Part shown: positions 12,160-23,490 of the stretch, piece by piece | Layout of the letters: each line of letters opens with the position of its first letter | Numbering within the stretch: position 1 is the first letter of the stretch | Assembly (NCBI GenBank): GCA_023375785.1 | Contig: SZWC01000585.1 | Span: 154,650 to 218,649 of the forward strand | Direction of reading: 5' to 3' | DNA: 64,000 bases | Source of the DNA: Penium margaritaceum | Taxonomy: Eukaryota; Streptophyta; Zygnematophyceae; Desmidiales; Peniaceae | The notes under the pieces: model-generated | The model's input: the letters and a program-made list of their open reading frames with translations, nothing else | Databases searched by the model: none | What the model was told of the DNA's origin: nothing | Translations under genes and position numbers: made by a program

Positions 12160-15100
12160 CAAGCCGTATAGACACATTAACAATGAACAAAGCACCATAG
12201 CAACAGTGACAATGTGTCCTAAGCACCATAGATACAGTTCCAGGGTGACAAAAGTACCATTGAAATAGTTATTACGGGGTTAAAGCACCATTGACACAGT
12301 TAACGTGTGACCAAAGCACCATCAAAATGGTGATAGTGTGACCTAAGCACTGTAGACACATTGAAATTGTGATCAAAGCACCATTGAAACAGTGAAAATG
12401 TGACCAAAGTACCATTCATACATTGAAGATGTGACCAGAGCACCATTAAAACAGTGATAACGTGACCGAAGCATCATATACAAAGTGAAAGTGTGTCCAA
12501 AGCACCATTGAAATAATATGAATGTAACTTAGCACCATAGACATGGTGAAAGGGTGACCAAGGTACCATTAAAATAGTGATAATGTGACATAAGCACCAT
12601 AGACATCGTAAAAGGGTGACCAAAGCACAATTGAAGTAGTGATAACGAGGCTTAAGTACCGTAGACACAGTGAACGGTTGACCAAGGCACCATTGAAACA
12701 GTTCTATTGTGACCTAAGTACCATAGACATAGTGAACGTGTGACCAAAGCACCATTGAAACAGTGATGACGTGGTATAACCACCATACACAATGAAAGTG
12801 TTACAAAAGCTCCACTCAAACAGTGATATTGTGACCATAGCACCATAGAGACTGTGAGAGTGAGACCAAATAACGATTGAAATAGTCTTAATGTGACCAA
12901 AGCAATATGGACACAGTGAAGGTGTGAGAAAAGCACCATTGAAATAGTGATAATCGGACCTAAGAAACATAGACACACTCAAAATGTGACCAACGCACCA
13001 TTCAAAGGGTGATCATGTGACATAAACACTATAGAGACAGTGAACATTTCACCAAAGCACCATAAACACAGTGAAAGTGTAACCAAAAGCACCATTGAAA
13101 CAGTTATCATTTGATGAAAGCAGCATAAACACAGTAAGAGTGTGACCAGCACATCATCGAAACAATGATAATGTGGCCAAAACACCACAGACACAATAGA
13201 CGTGTGACCAAAGCACCATTGAAACATTGATAATGTGACCTAAGAACCACATACACAATGAAAGTGTGACCAAAGGACCATTGAAATAATGATCATGTAA
13301 CCAAAGTACAGTAGACATAGTGAAAGTGTGACAAAAATACCATTGAAACAGTGATAATGTGAGCAAAGCAGCATAAACAAAGTGAAATTGGGACAGAAGC
13401 GCCTTTGAAACAGCGATAATGTCACCTAAGCACCATCAAGATAGTGAAAGTTTGACCAAAGCACTATTGAAACAGTGATGATGTGACATACGCAACATGA
13501 ACACAGTGAAAGTTGGACCAAAGCACCATTAAAACATGATAATGTGACAAATGCAGCATAAACAGAGTGAAAATGTTACCACAAGATCATTGAAATCGTT
13601 AGAATGTGACCAATGCACTATAAAGACACTGAACGTGTGACCAACGCACCATTGAAACAATTCAAATGTGACATACGCACCGTAGAAACAGTTTAAGCGT
13701 GACCAAAGCGTCATTGAAACAGCGATAATGTGATCCAAGAACCATAGACACATTGAAAGTGCGAACTAAGCACCATTGAAAATAAATGATGTGACCAAAG
13801 TACCATAGAGAGTGAAATTATGACCAAAACACCATTGAAAAGGTGATAATATGACCAAAGCACCATACACACAGAGAAATGTTGACCAAAGTACCATTGA
13901 AACAGTGATAGTGTGACTAAAGTACCCTAGACATATAAACGTACGACCAAAGCACAATATGAACACTGCCAATGTGACATAAGCAGTATAGACATATTGA
14001 AAGTGTGACCAAAGGGGCATTGCAACAGTAATAAGGTTAACTTAGCACTATCAACACAATGAAAGTGTGACCACATCACCATTCAAATAGTGATAATGTG
14101 ACCACAACACCATAGACACAGTGAAAGTGTGACCAAAACACCATTGAAACAGCAATAATATGACCGAAGCACCATGTACACAGTAAACGTGTGATCGAAG
14201 CACCACTGAAACAATGGTCATGTGACATAAGCACCATAGACATGGTGGAAGTGTGACCAAAGCACCATTGAAACAAAGAAACTGTGACCAAAGCACCATA
14301 TAAACAGTTAAAGTGTGACACAACGACCGTTGAAACACTGATAAAATGACACAGGCACTATAGAGACACTAAGCGTGTGACCAAAGCACCATTGAAACAG
14401 TGATAATGTGACACCATATACACAAGGAAAGTGTGACCAAATTACCATTAAAACAATGTTAGTGTGAACAAAGCACCGTATAAACAGTGAAAGTGTAACC
14501 AAGGCACCATTGGAACAACGGTTATGTGAGCTTAGTACCATAGACAGCGTGAAAGTGTGACCAAAGCACCATTGAAACAGTCATAATGTGACCTAAGCAC
14601 CATGGACACAATGAAAGTGTGAAAAAAGCACCATTGAAACTGTGGAAATATGACAAACGCACCATAGACAAAGTAGAAGAGTGGCCAAAGCACCATTGCA
14701 GCAATGCTAATATGACCTTAACACCACATACACAATATAAGTGTGACCAAAGCACCGTTGAAACAACAATAATGTGAGCAAAGTACCATTGAAAAACTGA
14801 AAGTGTAACCCAAGCACCATAAAAATAGTGATCCTGTAACCAAAGAACCATAGACACTGTGAAGGTGTGACCAAATGACCATTGAAACACCTACCACGTC
14901 ACCTTAACACCATACACAGAGTGAAAGTGTGACCAAGCACCATTGAACAGTGATAATGTGGCCAAAGCACCAGTGACACATTAAAGGTGTAACCAAAGCA
15001 CCATGAAAGCACTAATAATGTGACTGGAGCACAATCGACACAGTAAAAGTGTGACCAAAAGACCACTGAAACAGTGACAATGTGAGCAAAGCACCATAGA

Positions 15101-15831
15101 CATGTTGTAGTGTTGCCAAAGCACCATTGAAAGAAGGATAATGTAACATGAGCACCATAAACACAGTGAAAATGTGATAAAAACACCATTGAAACCATAA
15201 TAGTGTGATCCAAGCACCATGGATATTGTGGAAATAAGACCAAGCTACAATGCAACAATGAGAATGTAACCAAAGCAACACTGAAACAGTAAACCTGGTA
15301 CCAATGTTCCATTCAAACAGCAATAATGTGACTGAGGCACCATAGGCACAGTGAAAGTGTGAACAGAGCACCATTCAAATGGTGATGAGTTGACATAACC
15401 ATCATAGACAAAGTGAAAGAATGACCAAACCACCCATGAAACGGTGAAAATGTGATCCAAGCCCCATAGACACTTTGAAAGTGAGACCATTGCACCATTG
15501 AAAAATTCATATTGTGACCTAGACACCATAGACACAATGTAAGTGTGATCAAAGCACCATTGAAACAGTGACAATGGGACCAAAGAACTAAAGACACAAT
15601 GAAAGTGTGACAGAAGCAGCATTGAAATAGTGATTATGTGACCTAAGCACCATTGACACGATAAACGTGTGACCAAAGTGTCATTTAAACAGTGACAATG
15701 TTACCAATGCACCATAGACGCAATGAAAGTGTGAGAAAGGCACCACTGAAACTGTTATTACGTGACGTAAGAACAATAGAAACAGTGGTAATGTGACCAA
15801 ATCACACAGATACAGTGAATATGTGACATGC
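12160..15831 (+). repeat. 31/62-bp satellite, plus polarity, domain 2c
   Basis: This is the continuation of the array interrupted by the MITE. It is strongly diverged and has single-base indels that blur the 31-bp spacing in places, for example around 14290-14520 and 14930-15130. It ends at about 15831, where the text passes directly into the interior of an LTR without a recognisable LTR end. Confidence 0.95.
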
Positions 15832-16420
15832 AAACTGGACCGATAGATGAGAGATAAACGATGACTGATAACTGTAGAGGCAAAGGTCCAAGAGTCCACT
15901 ACTTCTAGTTAAGTACTACCTATGTCTATATCTAATACTAGGACTAGGGTGGGCAATGCGAGGCGTGAAGCCTCAGCCACAGAGAGCATGGTGTGAGGTG
16001 CGGAGCTGCGAAGCGGCTCCGCACAGTTCCTGGTTCTTGATTTGCTGGTCCTAGTATGTAGGCTTCACCGTGGATTGCCCTCTTGGGCTTCACCGTAGTG
16101 TTGGTCGTGGCTGTGGAGAGCGGGTCGTTGGCACGTAGCAAGGATTGCAGCGCGTGGACGTGGCCGGCTGTCTGTTGGTTTGAGATATCTTAACCGTTGG
16201 TGTTGCGCTGTTGGTGGCGATGGTCCAGAGGCTCGCCGTTCGTGCCAGGATGCTGGTCCCCTGTTGTTCCTAGCATGAGGGGTGAACGTATCTCTTGGTA
16301 AAATGCCGGAGTATTCTCTCATATGTCCTTTGGTCTCGAGGGAGTGGGTAGATGAGTGATACCGAGGGGTAGATGATAGATAATGGTCGCGCCGAGTGAG
16401 ACTTGGGTACTTTTCGGACA
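15832..16420 (-). mobile_element. 3' LTR, truncated
   Basis: This is homologous to 18755-19344 over its whole length. On the minus strand it starts TGTCCGAAAAGT directly after the polypurine tract, as an LTR should. The part equivalent to 18291-18754 and the CA end are missing, and satellite begins instead at 15831. The loss therefore removes the downstream portion of the LTR and any target duplication on this side. Confidence 0.85.
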
Positions 16421-16429
16421 GCCCCCCAC
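16421..16429 (-). promoter_or_regulatory. Polypurine tract
   Basis: On the minus strand this reads GTGGGGGGC and abuts the first base (TG) of the 3' LTR. In LTR retrotransposons this tract primes plus-strand DNA synthesis. It is short but in the only position where such a site would be expected. Confidence 0.7.
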
Positions 16430-16731
16430 AAGTGTCTTCAGCGAGAATCTTGCACCAAGATGGGTTTTGAGGAAACACGCCCGAGCAGGTTGAGAGAGGG
16501 AAGGTCTGGTGGGCAAAGTGAGTGTGGTGGTATGGAGCTGGTGAGCCAGCTTGTGAGTAGAACGGTGGCCGGCGGGTCAGCCATGAAAGAGGGGGTAGAT
16601 GAGGCCATTCCTGTGCTGATCTCTTCGTGTTTGGCATGATCCCATGGAAACTGTGTGTTCCAGGTTGTGCCGTCAGCTGTGTTTGAACATGGTGGAGTGT
16701 GCAAAGATGGTGACAGGAGGCAGGTATCTGT

Positions 16732-17256
16732 TCAGAATTGATCGTTGTAAGCAGGACATGAGTATTGTGTGTGAAGGAAGACTCGGCCAAGCGGGAGGTC
16801 ATAGCTGATCCCGATTGTCTGGTGAGTGATGGGGTTGAGCACTGATGTCTGGTGTTGTTGAGGCTGGAAGTCAAGTCGTGACGATGCTTGAAGTTGTCGA
16901 CGATGAGGAGGAACATAGGGGCCAGGTGCTGGTGGTGGATATGAGGAAGGCTGGTGGGAGGATGAGAGGCGTGATGAATCAAGGGGCATCGTCTTGAAGC
17001 ATTTGTGCTGCACGCGTTTGTGCAGAGGAATGTAGATGGCTATTGGTTCAGGTGGGACGATGCTTGATGTTGCTTGAGTTGAGGCTGATAAGGGGCTGGA
17101 GCTTGAGGGGAGCAATGAAGTCTCTGGAAGAGGCCAGTTTCCCTTTACTTGATGGTTGGCTACGGAGGTGTTGGCTGCTGGGATGGAGTTGTTCAGCGAT
17201 GGAGTGGGAACGCAAGGGACTGTCTCGTGGATGTTTTGGTCATAGAATGCTTTCAC
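16732..17256 (-). pseudogene. Retroelement internal frame, proline-rich, gag-like position
   Basis: A 174-codon open frame rich in Pro, Ser and Gln. Two related short motifs stand out: YIPLHKR at residues 75-81 and YVPPHRR at 114-120. The (Y)(I/V)PPH(x)R type of motif is known from several RNA-associated proteins, and here it may reflect RNA or translation-factor contact. That is inference only. There is no CCHC zinc knuckle, protease or polymerase motif. The first codon is GTG, and the frame continues upstream in the same register into the frame at 17302-17784, separated by two TAA stops. I read it as the decayed 3' half of a single gag-position frame. Confidence 0.5.
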
Positions 17257-17301
17257 AAAGTCCTTGACTTGTTATGGGGTGAAGGGGTTGGTCCAATCAA
17301 A

Positions 17302-17784
17302 TTATGGCAAAGCGTAATCAGGAGTGGTTGCTGGTTGTAAAGTGGGCGAACTGGATTGTTCTGTCTCACTCCAGAAAGTGATCATCGGTGCTGAGTTGTG
17401 GTGGATGTCATCAGGTTCTGGAGCTGGGGATTCAGGGCGAGAGGCATGAGTAGTGCACAGTGCACATTGGCAGGTGGAGGAGTAGAGGCAGAGTGTACAG
17501 ATGTATGTTTCCTTGGCGTATGTGGGGTTGCTGCGTAAGTCATTCTGGATGCGTTCTACAACCTGAGACGTTGGAGCTTCAGTTGAGTCAAAGAGGAGAG
17601 GGATTGCTGTAGGCAGCGTATGGTATGTTGTTGTTGCTGCTGCCGAGGAGGTGGTTCCCAGGAATGAGGATGCTCTGGCAGGTGCAAGAGATGCTTGACC
17701 AGATGAAGCAGATGAGTGGCTATCCTTGGCATTGACCATTTGGGTGGATGCACAACAAGAAAACCTGCCACGAGAAGAATGCAA
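17302..17784 (-). pseudogene. Retroelement internal frame with Cys cluster
   Basis: A 160-codon open frame in the same register as 16732-17256. The first half is low-complexity Ser/Ala/Thr. A compact Cys/His cluster follows: C96, C99, C105, C107, C110 and H113, spaced C-x2-C-x5-C-x-C-x2-C-x2-H. Such a cluster could bind zinc, but it does not fit the retroviral CCHC knuckle. The frame opens with TTG, not ATG, and ends at a TAA; a second TAA lies nine codons further on. The whole open stretch is therefore probably a relic. I do not recognise the family. Confidence 0.45.
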
Positions 17785-18278
17785 TTGATCCTAGAGTAGG
17801 CGAGATCGAGGATGAGGCTATAGTTTAGGCGAGGGATGTAGCCGAAGAAGGGTGCGAGCCCAAAAAGAAGACATCCAAGAGCCTCCTGCTTGTCTTGATA
17901 TCGTCTCATGGTTAAGGACTGCAGGTGTTGATCGGTGGCGAAGATGGCATTTGCTGATTGCTGAGATGCTGTTGCTACTGATGGACGACTGCTTGTGTAG
18001 AATGACTGCTGCTATGGAGGGCGATGCTGCTGCTTCTCAAGAGACATCCGCTAGCAAATGCATTTTAGGTGGCAGGAGGGGGTCGACGCGCACTGGATGC
18101 AATGTCTTCAATGTTGTGACCATACACATTGTCATGGATCTTGCAGGAGGGAGGCAACAGTGAACTGGCTGGTTTGGAGGGATGGCGCGGTTTGATCGGT
18201 GACGGCGCGGCTCGGTGTGGCGGTTGAGGCATCAGAATTGCGAAGGAAAGCGGTAGCTGATGCATGTTCTTTCCATGT
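17785..18278 (-). other. Retroelement leader after the primer-binding site
   Basis: This is sequence between the primer-binding site and the first open internal frame, the expected place for the untranslated leader and packaging region. Short open frames overlap on both strands (for example 17556-17909 minus and 17852-18163 plus). None has a recognisable domain, and I do not call them coding. Confidence 0.5.
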
Positions 18279-18290
18279 GCTCTGATACCA
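18279..18290 (-). promoter_or_regulatory. Primer-binding site for initiator tRNA-Met
   Basis: On the minus strand this reads TGGTATCAGAGC, the usual plant complement to the 3' end of initiator tRNA-Met. It starts directly after the terminal CA of the 5' LTR (complement of TG at 18291-18292). This fixes both the orientation of the element and the inner end of the LTR. Confidence 0.9.
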
Positions 18291-19344
18291 TGTCAAGAGA
18301 CTGAACTCCTCAACGGATGTCTCAAAAGTTCTGATGCGGGGAAGTGGAAGATATGGCAAAGCTGTGCATTGCGGACGACCTGCTGACATCACAGACTGGA
18401 CAGAGTGGTGGTAGCAGGAGGTCGGCAAGCAAAAGATTGCTGATAGCTTGATGAAGGAGCGACAGAGCGGAGGCAATGGAGCGAGGTACTTGGTTGCACT
18501 GTCAAGGCGCACGGTACGGCTGAATAGGAATAGTGCCACAGCAACGAGGCGCGGGCAGAAGCAACGATGGTTGTGGCAGAAGCATGGGCCCAGTACTTGA
18601 AATACGGGTGCTGAGATGTGGAGGATGTATGCCCTAGTAGGAAGAAGTAGGCAAGGCAGCGGTCCAAGTCTCAGCTATCTAGTACGGGCAAACAAAGGCG
18701 AGTGAGCAAAGCGAATTAGCGAGTGCCATAGCTGGGAAGGCGAGCATGACTGGAAAACTGGACCGATAGATGAGAGATGAACGATGATTGATAATAGTAG
18801 AGGCAAAGGTACAAGAGTCTACTACTTCTAGTTAAGTACTACCTAGGTCTAGACATAGTACGAGGACTAGGGTGGGCGATGCGAGGCGCAAAGTCTCAGC
18901 CACCGAGTGCATGGTGTGAGGTGCGGAGCCGCTTTGTTGCTCCGCATAGTTCCTGGTTTCTTGGTTTGCGTGTCCCATAATGTAGGCTTCACTGTGGGTT
19001 GCCCTCTTGGGCTTCTCCGTAGTGTTGGTCATTGCTGTGGAGAGCGGATTGTTGGCACATAGGGAGGATCGCACCGCGTGGAAGTGGCCGGTTGTGTATC
19101 GGTCTTAGAGAGCTCAGCTGTTGGTTTTGCCCTGTTACTAGCGATGGCCTGTAGGCACGCTGTTTGTGCGGGGATGCTGGCCCCTTGTTGTTCCAAGCAC
19201 AAGGGGTGAACGGATCTCTTGGCAAAATTCCGGAGTATTCTCTCATACATCCTTTGGTCTCAAGGGAGTGGGTAGATGAGTGATGCCGAGGGGTAGATGA
19301 TAGATAATTATCCAGCTGAGTGGGACTTGGGTACTTTTCCAACA
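18291..19344 (-). mobile_element. 5' LTR, complete, 1054 bp
   Basis: On the minus strand the repeat starts TGTTGGAAAAGT at 19344 and ends TCTCTTGACA at 18291, so it has the canonical TG...CA ends. The outer 590 bp align with the truncated 3' LTR; the inner 464 bp (18291-18754) have no second copy here. Both LTRs hold a minus-strand frame that ends at the same aligned stop (18989 and 16065, each 355 bp from the LTR start). The two peptides have diverged widely, so I do not treat the frame as a gene. Satellite begins at once at 19345. I saw no convincing TATA box. Confidence 0.85.
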
Positions 19345-22300
19345 AAATTGGTCACACCTTCATTGTATCTATGAAGATTTCGTCACATTGTCACTGTTTC
19401 AATGGTGCTTTGGACACAGTTTCACCGTGTAAAGGGTGTTTAGGTCTCATTATCACAGTTTGAGTGGAGTTTTGCTGACACGTTTATGTATGTATGGTGC
19501 TTCGGTCATGTTAATTTTCTCAATGGTGCATTGGTCACACTTTCATTATGTCTATTGTGCTTGTGTCACGCTTTCACTGTTTCAATGGTGCTTTGGTCAC
19601 ACCTTTCCTGTGTATACGGTGCTTTGATCACATTCTCACGGTTTCAATGGTGCTTTGGTCACACGTTCACACATCTATGGTGCTTATTTCATACTCTCAA
19701 TGCTTCAACTGTACTTTGGTCACACGTTCACTGTGTATATGGTGCTTACGTGACATTATCAATTTTTCAATGGTGTGTTGGTCACACTTTCACTGTGTAT
19801 ATTGTGCGTAGGTGACATCATCACTGTTTCAATGGTGCGTTGGTCATACTCTCACCGTGTCTATGGTTCCTTGGTCAAATAATTACTCTTTCAATGGTAC
19901 TTTGGTCACCGTTTCACAATGTCTATGGTACTCCAGCCACATTATCAGGATTTAGAAGGTGCTTTGGTCACTTATTAGTGTCTCAATGGTGCTTAGGTCA
20001 CACTTTCACTATGTCTACGGTAATTATATCACATTATCACTGTTTCGCTGGTGCTTTGGTGTCGTTTCACTCTATCCATGGTGCTTAGGTTACATTGTAA
20101 CAGTTTCAATGATGATTTGGTCACAGTTTCACTGTGTATACGGTGCTTTTGTCACATTATGACTATTTAAATGGTACTTTGGTCACACGTTCACAATGTC
20201 TATGATGCTATGGTCACATTATCAATGTTTCAATGCTGCTCTGGTGTTATTTTCATTGTGTCTATGGTTCTATGCCTACCTTTCACTTATTGAATGGTAC
20301 TTTGGTCACACTTACACTGTGTCTATGGTGCTTAGGTCATCTTATCACCTTTTAATGGTTATTTGGTCGCACTTTCACTATGTCTATGGTGCTTAGGTGA
20401 CATTATCACCGTTTCAATGGCGCTTTGGTTATACTCTCACTATGTCTTTGGTATATTGGTCACATTACCACCGTTCCAATGGTGCTTTAAGCACTCTTTC
20501 ACACTTTCTATGGTACTTCGATCACATTCTCACTGTTTCAACAGTGCTTTGGTGACACATGTATAGTGTGTATAGTACTTTGGCTACGTTCTCACTGTTT
20601 CAATGGTGCTTTGGTCACCCTTTAACTGTGTCTATGGTGATTATGTCACATTACCATCATCTCAATGGTGCTTAGGTCACATGTTTATTGTGACTATGAT
20701 ACGTAGGTCACGTTATCATTACTTCATTGTTGCTTTGGTATCATTTTTATTGTTTTTATGGTACTTTGGTCACACCACCACAGTTCCGAGGATGCTTTGG
20801 TCATACTTTCACTGTGTCTATAATGCTTTGGTCACATTATCACTACTTCAATGGTGCTTTGGTCGCACTTTTACATTGTCTATGGTGCTTTGGTTACATT
20901 ATCGTAGTTTCAATGGTGCTTTGGTCAAACATTCATTCTATTGATGTTCCTTATGTGACAGTGTTACTGTTTCAATGGTGCTTTGGTCATACTTCTACTA
21001 TGTCTATGGCACTTTGGTGGTGATATCATCACTGTTTCAACAGTGATTTGATTACACGTTTGCTTTGTCTATGGTGGTTTGGACACATCATCACTGTTGC
21101 AATGGTGCTTTGTTCACACCTTCGCTGTGTCTATGATGTTTTGAACACATTATCACTGTTTCAATGGTGCTTTGGTCACACTCATTGTGTCTATAGTGCC
21201 TTGGTCACATTATCAAGATTGAAACAGTGCTTTTGTCAAACGTTCACCGTGTTTACGGTGCTTATATCACATTATCACTATTCCAATGATGATTTGGTCA
21301 CGTTATTGTGTCTGTGGTGGAATGGTCACATTATGACCATTTTCAATGGTGCTTTGGAAACACTTTCATGGTGTCTTTAGTGCTAAGGTATTGTCATTGC
21401 TCTCTCTATTGTGCTTTGGTCACACCTTTGCTGTGTATATGATGCGCTTGTCACATTATCATTGTTTCAATGTTGCTTTGGTCACAGTTTTACTTTGTCT
21501 ATGGTGTTTAGTATACATTATCACCACTGCAATGGTTCTTTTGTCACACGTTCACTGTATATATATGGTGCTTATGACACATTATCACCGATTCAAAGGT
21601 ATTTTGGTCACACGTTTATGTGTATATGATGATTAGGTCATATCAATTGTTTCAATGGTCAAGCGGTCACAATTTTACTGTTTCTATTGTACTTAGGTCA
21701 CAATGTCACTGTTTCAATTGTCCTTTGGTCACACATTGACTATGTCAATGGTTCTTTGGTCACATTATCGTTGTTTCAAGAATGCCTTTATCACAGTTTC
21801 ATTGCGTCTACGGTGCTTATGTCATGTTATCACTGTTTCAAAGGTCCTCTTGGTCACACTTTCACAGTGTCGATGGTGCTTAGGTCACATTATCATTGCT
21901 TCAATGGTGATTTTTTCACATGTTTCCTGTGTCTACAGTGCCTAGGTGTTATTATCACTGTTTCAATGGTACTTTGGTCAAACTTTCACTGTGTACATGG
22001 ATCGTTGGTCACATAATCACTGTTTTGATGGTGCTTTGGTCACCATTTCACAATGTCTATGGCACTTCTATCACATTATCACTGTTTCAATGGTGCTTTG
22101 GTAATACTTTCACCTTTTCCATGGTGCTTTTGTCACATTATTTCTGTTTCGATTGTGCTTTGGTCACACTAATGTTGTTTCTTTGGTGCTTTTGCCGGAT
22201 TATCACTGTTTCACAGGTGCTTTGGTTATGGTTTAACTGTGCCCATGGTGCTTTGGTCACATTATCACAGTTTCAATAGTACTTTGGTCACACGTTCCTT

Positions 22301-23490
22301 GTGTCTATGTTGCTTTGGTCGCATTATCACTGTCTCGATGTTGCTTTGGTCACACTCATTGTGTCTATATCACGAATGTCACATTATAACTGTTTTGTTA
22401 TAGCGTTGATTGCAACATCTATGTGTTTACCTTGCTGAGGTCACATTATCAGTGCTTCAATAATGCATTTTTTACATTATGATGTTTGTGGTGATATGGT
22501 GATATCATCACTGCTTACATGGTTATTTGGTCACACTTTCACTGTGCTTATAGTGCTAAAGTCATGTCATCGCTCTTTCTATGGTGCCTTTGTCACACCT
22601 TCACTGTGTCCATGATTATTTGGTCACATCATCGCTATTTCAATGGTGCTTTTATCACAATTCTACCTTGTTTATGGTCTTTAGGTCACATTATCACTAC
22701 TTCAATTGTTATTTGCTCACACTTTCATTACATCCATGGCACTTAGGTGACATGATCACCGTTTGAATGGTGTTTTGGTCACATGCTTATNNNNNNNNNN
22801 NNNNNNNNNNNNNNNNNNNNNNNNNNNNNNNNNNNNNNNNNNNNNNNNNNNNNNNCTTTAGGTCACATTATCACTACTTCAATTGTTATTTGCTCACACT
22901 TTCATTACATCCATGGCACTTAGGTGACATGATCACCGTTTGAATGGTGTTTTGGTCACATGCTTATATGTATATGGTGCTTTGGTGTCACAGTCACTAT
23001 TTCAATGATGCTTTGGTCACACATTTACTGTGTCTGTGGTGCTTTGGTCACATGCTTACTATGTCTATGGTGGTTTAGTCACATTGTCACCCCATCAATG
23101 TTACTTTGGTCTCACTTTCACAGTGCCTACGGTGCTTAGGTGACATTATCACTGTTATAATCGTGCTTTAGTCACACTTTCATTGTGGTTATAGTGTTTA
23201 AGTTACATTTTCACTGGTTTAATGGTGTTTGGTCACACGTTCAATGTGCCTATGGTCCTTGCGTCACGTTATCTTTGTCTGAATGGTGCTTTGGTCACGC
23301 CTTTACTGTGTCTATGGTACTTTGGTCATGAAAAACGGTTTGAATGGTGCGTTGGTCACACTTTCACTCTGTCTACAGTGCCTAGGTCCCGTCATCATTC
23401 TATCAATGGTGATTTGGTCACCGTTTCACTGTGTGTATGGTGCTTGGGTCAAATTATCATTGTATCAATGGTGCTTTGGTCACACTCCTC
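19345..23490 (-). repeat. 31/62-bp satellite, minus polarity, domain 3
   Basis: The same satellite as in domain 1, now read as TTTGGTCACACTTTCACTGT and related units. It contains the only assembly gap of the window. It ends at about 23490 with GGTGCTTTGGTCACACTC and passes directly into the 190-bp satellite. Polarity is opposite to both neighbouring plus domains. Confidence 0.95.
22679..22967. other. Assembly gap flanked by an exact 112-bp duplicate
   Basis: Bases 22791-22855 are 65 Ns. The 112 bp before them (22679-22790, starting CTTTAGGTCACATTATC and ending CACATGCTTAT) are identical to the 112 bp after them (22856-22967). The simplest reading is one sequence placed on both contig ends, so the true distance may be zero or shorter than drawn. 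A real tandem duplication cannot be excluded. Confidence 0.9.

Larger units (their letters stand above)
15832..19344 (-). mobile_element. Broken non-autonomous LTR retrotransposon
   Basis: The element reads on the minus strand. In its own order it shows a complete 1054-bp 5' LTR (19344 to 18291), a primer-binding site directly beside it, 1.86 kb of internal sequence, a G-rich polypurine tract, and a 3' LTR truncated after 589 bp. A complete copy would be about 4 kb. There is no sign of protease, integrase, reverse transcriptase or RNase H, so it would need proteins supplied by another element. The two LTR copies differ by many substitutions but few indels, which makes this an old insertion. 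The satellite is in plus polarity on the left and minus on the right, so the element lies exactly on a rearrangement junction. Whether it is Copia- or Gypsy-related cannot be decided. Confidence 0.85.

Noticed and set aside
16403-18163. Plus-strand frames inside the LTR element (for example 16403-16639, 17043-17267, 17852-18163)
   Set aside because: They lie antisense to an element whose orientation is fixed by its primer-binding site and polypurine tract, and have no domain signature.
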